From positions 3,284,001 through 3,348,000 of the forward strand of contig NZ_CP076135.1 of the NCBI RefSeq assembly GCF_018736105.1: a DNA stretch of 64,000 nt, written 5' to 3'. The notes beneath the pieces were generated by a model that worked only from the letters and a program-made list of their open reading frames with translations, ran no database searches and was not told the origin of the DNA. The translations under genes were made by a program, and so were the position numbers. The number at the start of each line of letters is the position of its first letter. Within the stretch, counting starts at the first letter, position 1. Source of the stretch: Bradyrhizobium sediminis. Lineage in GTDB: Bacteria > Pseudomonadota > Alphaproteobacteria > Rhizobiales > Xanthobacteraceae. Positions 59,880 through 64,000 of the stretch are shown one piece after another.

Positions 59880-62300
59880 TCAGACCTTGACCAGCGGACC
59901 TCGCGAGGCCGGGCCTTTCGAGCCGCCGCCGGGACCGCCCGGTTTCGGCTTGCGCGGGACGTTGCGCTTGCGCGTGCCCGGCAGCTTTTCCGGTTTCGGC
60001 GTCACCGGGCCCTCGACGAATTCGAACCCGATCTTCTCGGCGCCGGCTTCCGCACTCGCCTCGTCCTTGACCAGCACGACGCGAACATGGCCGCCGCCCT
60101 TGAGCTTGCCGAACAGCACCTCGTCCGCCAGCGGCTTCTTGATGTGCTCCTGGATCACCCGCGCCATCGGCCGCGCGCCCATCTGCTCGTCGTAGCCGTG
60201 CTGGATCAGCCAGGCTTTGGCCGGATCCGACAGCTCGATGGTGACGTCGCGGTCGGCGAGCTGTGCCTCGAGCTGCAGCACGAACTTCTCGACCACCATG
60301 CCGATCACATCGGGATTGAGATGCGCGAACGAGACGATGGCGTCGAGCCGGTTGCGGAACTCGGGCGCGAACTGGCGATTGATCGCTTCGTGATCGTCGC
60401 CCTCCCGCTTGTTGCGCGTGAATCCGAACGCCTGACGCGCCAGATCGGCGGCGCCGGCATTGGTGGTCATGATCAGGATCACGTTGCGGAAATTGACCTG
60501 CTTGCCGTTGTGGTCGGTGAGCCGGCCGTGGTCCATGATCTGCAGCAGCACGTTGTAGAGATCCGGATGCGCCTTCTCGATTTCGTCGAGCAGCACCACG
60601 CAATGCGGATGCTGATCGACGCCGTCGGTGAGCAGACCACCCTGGTCGAAGCCGACATAGCCCGGAGGCGCGCCGATCAGGCGCGACACCGTATGCCGCT
60701 CCATATATTCGGACATGTCGAAGCGGATCAGTTCGACGCCGAGCGAGGCCGCGAGCTGCTTTGCCACTTCGGTCTTGCCGACGCCGGTGGGACCCGAGAA
60801 CAGATAGGAACCGATCGGCTTTTCCGGCTCGCGCAGGCCGGCGCGCGACAGCTTGATCGCAGCGGCCAGCGCCTCGATCGCCTTGTCCTGGCCGAACACC
60901 ACACGCTTCAGCGTCTGTTCCAGATGCTTCAACACCTCGGCGTCGTCCTTCGACACGCTCTTGGGCGGAATCCGCGCCATGGTCGCGATCGTGGTCTCGA
61001 TTTCCTTGATGCCGATGGTCTTCTTGCGCTTGTTCTCGGCGACCAGCATCTGCGCCGCACCCGACTCGTCGATCACGTCGATCGCCTTGTCCGGCAGCTT
61101 GCGGTCGTGAATGTAGCGCGACGACAGCTGCACCGCGGCCTCGATCGCCTCGTTGGTGTATTTCAGCCGGTGATAGTCCTCGAAATAGGGCTTCAAACCC
61201 TTGAGGATCGCAATCGCGTCTTCCACCGTCGGCTCGTTGACGTCGATCTTCTGGAACCGGCGCACCAGCGCGCGGTCCTTCTCGAAGTGCTGGCGGTATT
61301 CCTTGTAGGTGGTCGAGCCCATGCAGCGGATGGTGCCCGAAGCCAGCGCCGGCTTTAGCAGATTGGACGCGTCCATCGCGCCGCCGGAGGTGGCCCCAGC
61401 CCCGATCACGGTGTGGATTTCGTCGATGAACAGGATCGCGTTGGGATGCGCCTCGAGCTCCTTCAGGACCTGTTTCAGCCGCTCCTCGAAATCGCCGCGA
61501 TAGCGGGTGCCCGCCAGCAGCGTGCCCATGTCGAGCGAGAACACCGTGGCCGCCGCCAATACCTCGGGCACTTCGCTGTCGACGATGCGCTTCGCCAGTC
61601 CTTCCGCGATCGCGGTCTTGCCGACGCCGGCTTCGCCCACGAACAGCGGATTGTTCTTCTGGCGCCGGCACAGCACCTGGATGGCGCGGTTGATCTCGGA
61701 ATTGCGGCCGATCACCGGATCGATCTTGCCGTCGCGCGCCTTCTTGTTGAGGTTCACACAGTAAGTATCGAGCGCCTCGCCCTTCTTCTTGGAATCCTCA
61801 TTGCCCTTGGTCTCGGTTTCCTCGTCGACGCCGCGTACCGGGCGCGCCTCCGAGACTCCGGGCCGCTTGGCGATGCCGTGGCTGATGTAATTGACCGCGT
61901 CGTAACGGGTCATGTCCTGCTCCTGCAGGAAATAAGCGGCATGACTCTCGCGCTCGGCGAAGATTGCGATCAGCACATTGGCGCCGGTCACTTCCTCGCG
62001 GCCGGACGACTGCACATGGATCACCGCGCGCTGGATCACGCGTTGAAAGCCCGCCGTCGGCTTGGCATCGTCGGCGCCGTCGGTTACCAGATTTTCGAAT
62101 TCAGTCTCGAGATAGTTGACCAAGCTGGTGCGCAGCTTGTCGAGATCGACGCCGCAGGCACGCATGACGGCTGCCGCATCGCTATCATCGATCAGCGACA
62201 GCAAAAGATGTTCCAGCGTCGCATATTGATGGTGACGCTCGTTTGCGATCGCGAGCGCACGATGCAGGGATTGTTCCAGGCTCTGAGAAAAAGTTGGCAT
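59880..62300 (-). CDS. clpA: ATP-dependent Clp protease ATP-binding subunit ClpA
   Basis: AAA+ unfoldase that feeds substrates to ClpP. The 806-residue protein has an N-terminal Clp_N domain ([20 protein letters not shown]), a first AAA+ module (Walker [14 protein letters not shown] near residue 223), and a second (Walker [15 protein letters not shown] near 506). The IGL-type loop for ClpP docking lies in the second half. A Pro/Gly/Lys-rich tail (residues about 775-806) is extra compared with E. coli ClpA. It is the gene downstream of clpS, with 234 bases between. Confidence 0.97.
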   Translation of the reverse strand: MPTFSQSLEQSLHRALAIANERHHQYATLEHLLLSLIDDSDAAAVMRACGVDLDKLRTSLVNYLETEFENLVTDGADDAKPTAGFQRVIQRAVIHVQSSGREEVTGANVLIAIFAERESHAAYFLQEQDMTRYDAVNYISHGIAKRPGVSEARPVRGVDEETETKGNEDSKKKGEALDTYCVNLNKKARDGKIDPVIGRNSEINRAIQVLCRRQKNNPLFVGEAGVGKTAIAEGLAKRIVDSEVPEVLAAATVFSLDMGTLLAGTRYRGDFEERLKQVLKELEAHPNAILFIDEIHTVIGAGATSGGAMDASNLLKPALASGTIRCMGSTTYKEYRQHFEKDRALVRRFQKIDVNEPTVEDAIAILKGLKPYFEDYHRLKYTNEAIEAAVQLSSRYIHDRKLPDKAIDVIDESGAAQMLVAENKRKKTIGIKEIETTIATMARIPPKSVSKDDAEVLKHLEQTLKRVVFGQDKAIEALAAAIKLSRAGLREPEKPIGSYLFSGPTGVGKTEVAKQLAASLGVELIRFDMSEYMERHTVSRLIGAPPGYVGFDQGGLLTDGVDQHPHCVVLLDEIEKAHPDLYNVLLQIMDHGRLTDHNGKQVNFRNVILIMTTNAGAADLARQAFGFTRNKREGDDHEAINRQFAPEFRNRLDAIVSFAHLNPDVIGMVVEKFVLQLEAQLADRDVTIELSDPAKAWLIQHGYDEQMGARPMARVIQEHIKKPLADEVLFGKLKGGGHVRVVLVKDEASAEAGAEKIGFEFVEGPVTPKPEKLPGTRKRNVPRKPKPGGPGGGSKGPASRGPLVKV

Positions 62301-62534
62301 TCGCGTCCTCTATGGCCCCCGCCATCATGATCGCCGTTGCCCGGTCAGGCAACAACAACCTTTGTCATATAGTTACGCACGATCATGGCGAAAGGCCGGT
62401 TCCGCAAGAGCGGTTTTTGCTCCGGATGGATGCGGCACTTTTGCCCCGAAACCGGCTCCTGCGAACTGCAGACGCCGGCCCGCCCCCAGCACGATGCAAA
62501 ACCCGTTCCCATTTTGGCGGGTTTGGGCGCGACG

Positions 62535-62867
62535 CTACTTCTTTTCCATTACGCATTGCAGGGGGTGCTGGTGCTTGCGCGCAAAATCCATCACCTGCGT
62601 CACCTTGGTCTCGGCGATTTCGTAGGTGAACACCCCGCACTCCCCGATTCCATGGTGATGGACGTGGAGCATGATCTTGGTCGCCGCTTCGACGTCCTTC
62701 TGGAAGAACTTCTCGAGGACGTGAACGACGAACTCCATCGGCGTGTAGTCGTCGTTCAATATCAGCACGCGATAGAGATTCGGGCGCTTGGTCTTCGGCT
62801 TGACCTTGGCGATGACGGACGTGGCGGGGCCACCGGTCCCCCCGGTATTGCTCTCATCATTGCCCAT
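62535..62867 (-). CDS. clpS: ATP-dependent Clp protease adaptor ClpS
   Basis: Binds N-end-rule substrates and delivers them to ClpA. The 110-residue protein has the ClpS core: [20 protein letters not shown] with the Asn-Asp pair that reads the N-degron, the [20 protein letters not shown] helix, and the [11 protein letters not shown]-terminus. ATG 62867 gives the family length. An upstream start (62934) is possible but adds a nonconserved Ala-rich stretch. Located directly upstream of clpA, so the two probably share a transcript. Confidence 0.95.
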   Translation of the reverse strand: MGNDESNTGGTGGPATSVIAKVKPKTKRPNLYRVLILNDDYTPMEFVVHVLEKFFQKDVEAATKIMLHVHHHGIGECGVFTYEIAETKVTQVMDFARKHQHPLQCVMEKK

Positions 62868-63371
62868 TCGGGGAGCAGATGCGGCGACAGCGGGCGCGGC
62901 GGCGGAGTCAAATCTGGAATTCAATTGCAGCATGGCACAGGCGTTCGAAATCCCCACGGGAAACCAGGCAGCGACCGGAGACGGCCTCGCTTGATGTCCC
63001 CTTCCGGAGCCATCGAACGGGTTCCCAGACACTTTCCAATCGCCGCTCCCGGACGGCTCGGCCCCACCAGCTGGGTCGATAGCTCCAAATATGGGTCCGG
63101 CTTCGGCTCGCCGCAAGCACGCAGATTTCAGCCAAATGCGAGCAGCGGCGGACCGATTCCCTGGGCCCGGCGATCCCTCAAGGTTAATCAATTCTGCCGG
63201 ATTTGACAAAGCCAGGCTGGTGGCCGTTTAGCGGACATTGAGGATAGCAAATGCTTCCGTCGGCCGATTCGGGCCTATCCGGGGATTGAGCCGGATTTCA
63301 CCGGACGGATTCACCACCTGTTTAGCCGCCCGAACCGAAATGGCCGCGCAACCCCCATTTCGGTGACAATC
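62868..63371. other. Intergenic region upstream of clpS and the Tad-like gene
   Basis: About 500 bases between divergent clpS and the Tad-like gene. It contains CCGGATTTCACCGGACGGAT and similar partial palindromes near 63290-63320 and a TTGACAAAGCC (63203) that could be part of a promoter. No gene was recognised: the open frames are shadows without ribosome-binding sites. Confidence 0.5.
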
Positions 63372-64000
63372 ATGCCCGCTACATCCATTGCCAGCCAGGT
63401 TCGCGGAGCGGCCCGCCGCTTCGCCGCCGCCAACCAGGGCAATATCGCGGTGATCTTCGCCATCGCGCTCGTGCCCATCATCAGCTTCATCGGCGCGGCG
63501 ATCGACTATACCCGCGCCAATGCTGCGCGCTCCTCGATGCAGGCCGCGCTCGACTCGACCGCCCTGATGCTCTCGAAGGACCTGTCCGAAGGGCTCATCG
63601 ACCAATCCCTGATCAATGCCAAGGCTCAGGCCTATTTCGCCGCGCTCTACACCAATACCGACGCCAATTCCGTTTCGATCAATGCGGTCTACACGCCCAG
63701 CACCAGCATGGGCTCCACCGTCCAGGTCAACGGCTCCGGCGCGATCACGACCCAGTTCATGAAGGTCGCCGGCTTTCCGACCATGAGCTTCAACACCTCT
63801 TCCACGTCGGCCTGGGGCAACGTTCGGATGCGGGTGGCGATGGCGCTCGACGTTACCGGATCGATGGCGTGGGACGGCAAGATGCCGGCGCTGCAGCAGG
63901 CGGCCAAAGCCCTGATCGATCAATTGAGCGGGCTCGCCAAGACTCCCGGCGACATCTACATTTCGATCGTTCCCTTCGCCAAAGACGTCAACATGGGCGC
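63372..64000 (+). CDS. TadE/TadG-like pilus assembly protein with vWA domain (partial)
   Basis: The frame stays open to the window end (209 codons). An N-terminal TadE-like TM segment (NIAVIFAIALVPIISFIGAA) is followed by DYTRANAARSSMQAALDSTA, the hallmark of Tad-locus pseudopilins. From residue about 155 a von Willebrand A domain begins, with the MIDAS-type ALDVTGSMAWDGKM (D-x-T-G-S). Such TadG-like proteins anchor Flp pili or act in the envelope. It starts at ATG 63372. The C-terminal part lies outside the window. A Flp-like pilin is 4 kb away. Confidence 0.85.
   Translation, partial: MPATSIASQVRGAARRFAAANQGNIAVIFAIALVPIISFIGAAIDYTRANAARSSMQAALDSTALMLSKDLSEGLIDQSLINAKAQAYFAALYTNTDANSVSINAVYTPSTSMGSTVQVNGSGAITTQFMKVAGFPTMSFNTSSTSAWGNVRMRVAMALDVTGSMAWDGKMPALQQAAKALIDQLSGLAKTPGDIYISIVPFAKDVNMG

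Noticed and set aside
59364..61358. A 664-codon plus-strand frame opposite clpA
   Set aside because: Antisense to the intact clpA gene, with no start signal and no recognisable domain.

Overview
The window reads as a piece of chromosome from a GC-rich alphaproteobacterium, most likely Bradyrhizobium or a close relative in the Nitrobacteraceae. The evidence is the Rhizobiales-type porin, two DUF3551 secreted proteins, an EipB/DUF1849 protein, the divK-pleD pair, the gene order pyrB-pyrC'-plsY-dprA-topA-rnr, a FixK/FNR-type box before a ccoG (fixG) gene, and several families of intergenic palindromic repeats typical of Bradyrhizobium genomes. No prophage, transposase, CRISPR array, plasmid origin or rRNA operon was seen. 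About 80 protein genes, one tRNA-Ser(GCU) and several regulatory palindromes can be supported.

Layout. 1-6 kb: family-5 uracil-DNA glycosylase, PrxQ/Bcp-type peroxiredoxin, smpB, mscL, dapA and a large lytic transglycosylase. 6-11 kb: a DUF3551 protein, a porin with a strong terminator, a long non-coding stretch, tRNA-Ser, a second DUF3551 protein, a Sel1-like protein and a 30-residue lysine-rich protein. 11-15 kb: a gatC / 70-aa / gatA / 97-aa / gatB cluster for transamidation of mischarged Glu-tRNA(Gln) or Asp-tRNA(Asn). 15-25 kb: two nitronate monooxygenase-like flavoproteins divergent from a LysR regulator, a cyclase-family enzyme, a GNAT, ruvX, an AEC transporter, a CPBP protease overlapping aidB, and a VanX-like dipeptidase. 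25-39.4 kb: pyrB with a metal-site-deficient dihydroorotase homologue, plsY, an amidase, dprA, an SDR/HxlR divergent pair around a long inverted repeat, topA, rnr, DUF983, NUDIX and rpmG.

39.4-49 kb: a YeeE/YedE sulfur-transport pair behind an AT-rich palindrome, then a FixK/FNR box, a 66-aa membrane protein and ccoG; an MFS/TetR divergent pair around a 20-bp palindrome; pleD and divK; DUF3572 and dinB with an N-terminal zinc-ribbon-like extension; a 77-aa secreted repeat protein. 49-64 kb: cytochrome b561, SDR, EipB-like protein, RidA, glycerophosphodiesterase, FemAB-like GNAT, HIT, TrmO, AzlCD, a second lytic transglycosylase, a frameshifted PilZ gene, a Flp-like pilin, an intact PilZ, clpS-clpA, and the start of a TadE/TadG-like von Willebrand A protein that runs off the window.

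Most of the window is housekeeping. The most informative material is regulatory and small: four divergent promoters or paired palindromes whose operators can be read directly, several small genes below usual annotation cutoffs (30, 47 and 54 residues), one broken PilZ gene, and at least five families of intergenic inverted repeats, one with perfect 29-bp arms. I did not find a clearly new multi-gene system. The best candidates for under-described biology are the HxlR operator/SDR switch, the oxygen- and sulfur-linked block at 39.4-42.5 kb, and the small proteins.
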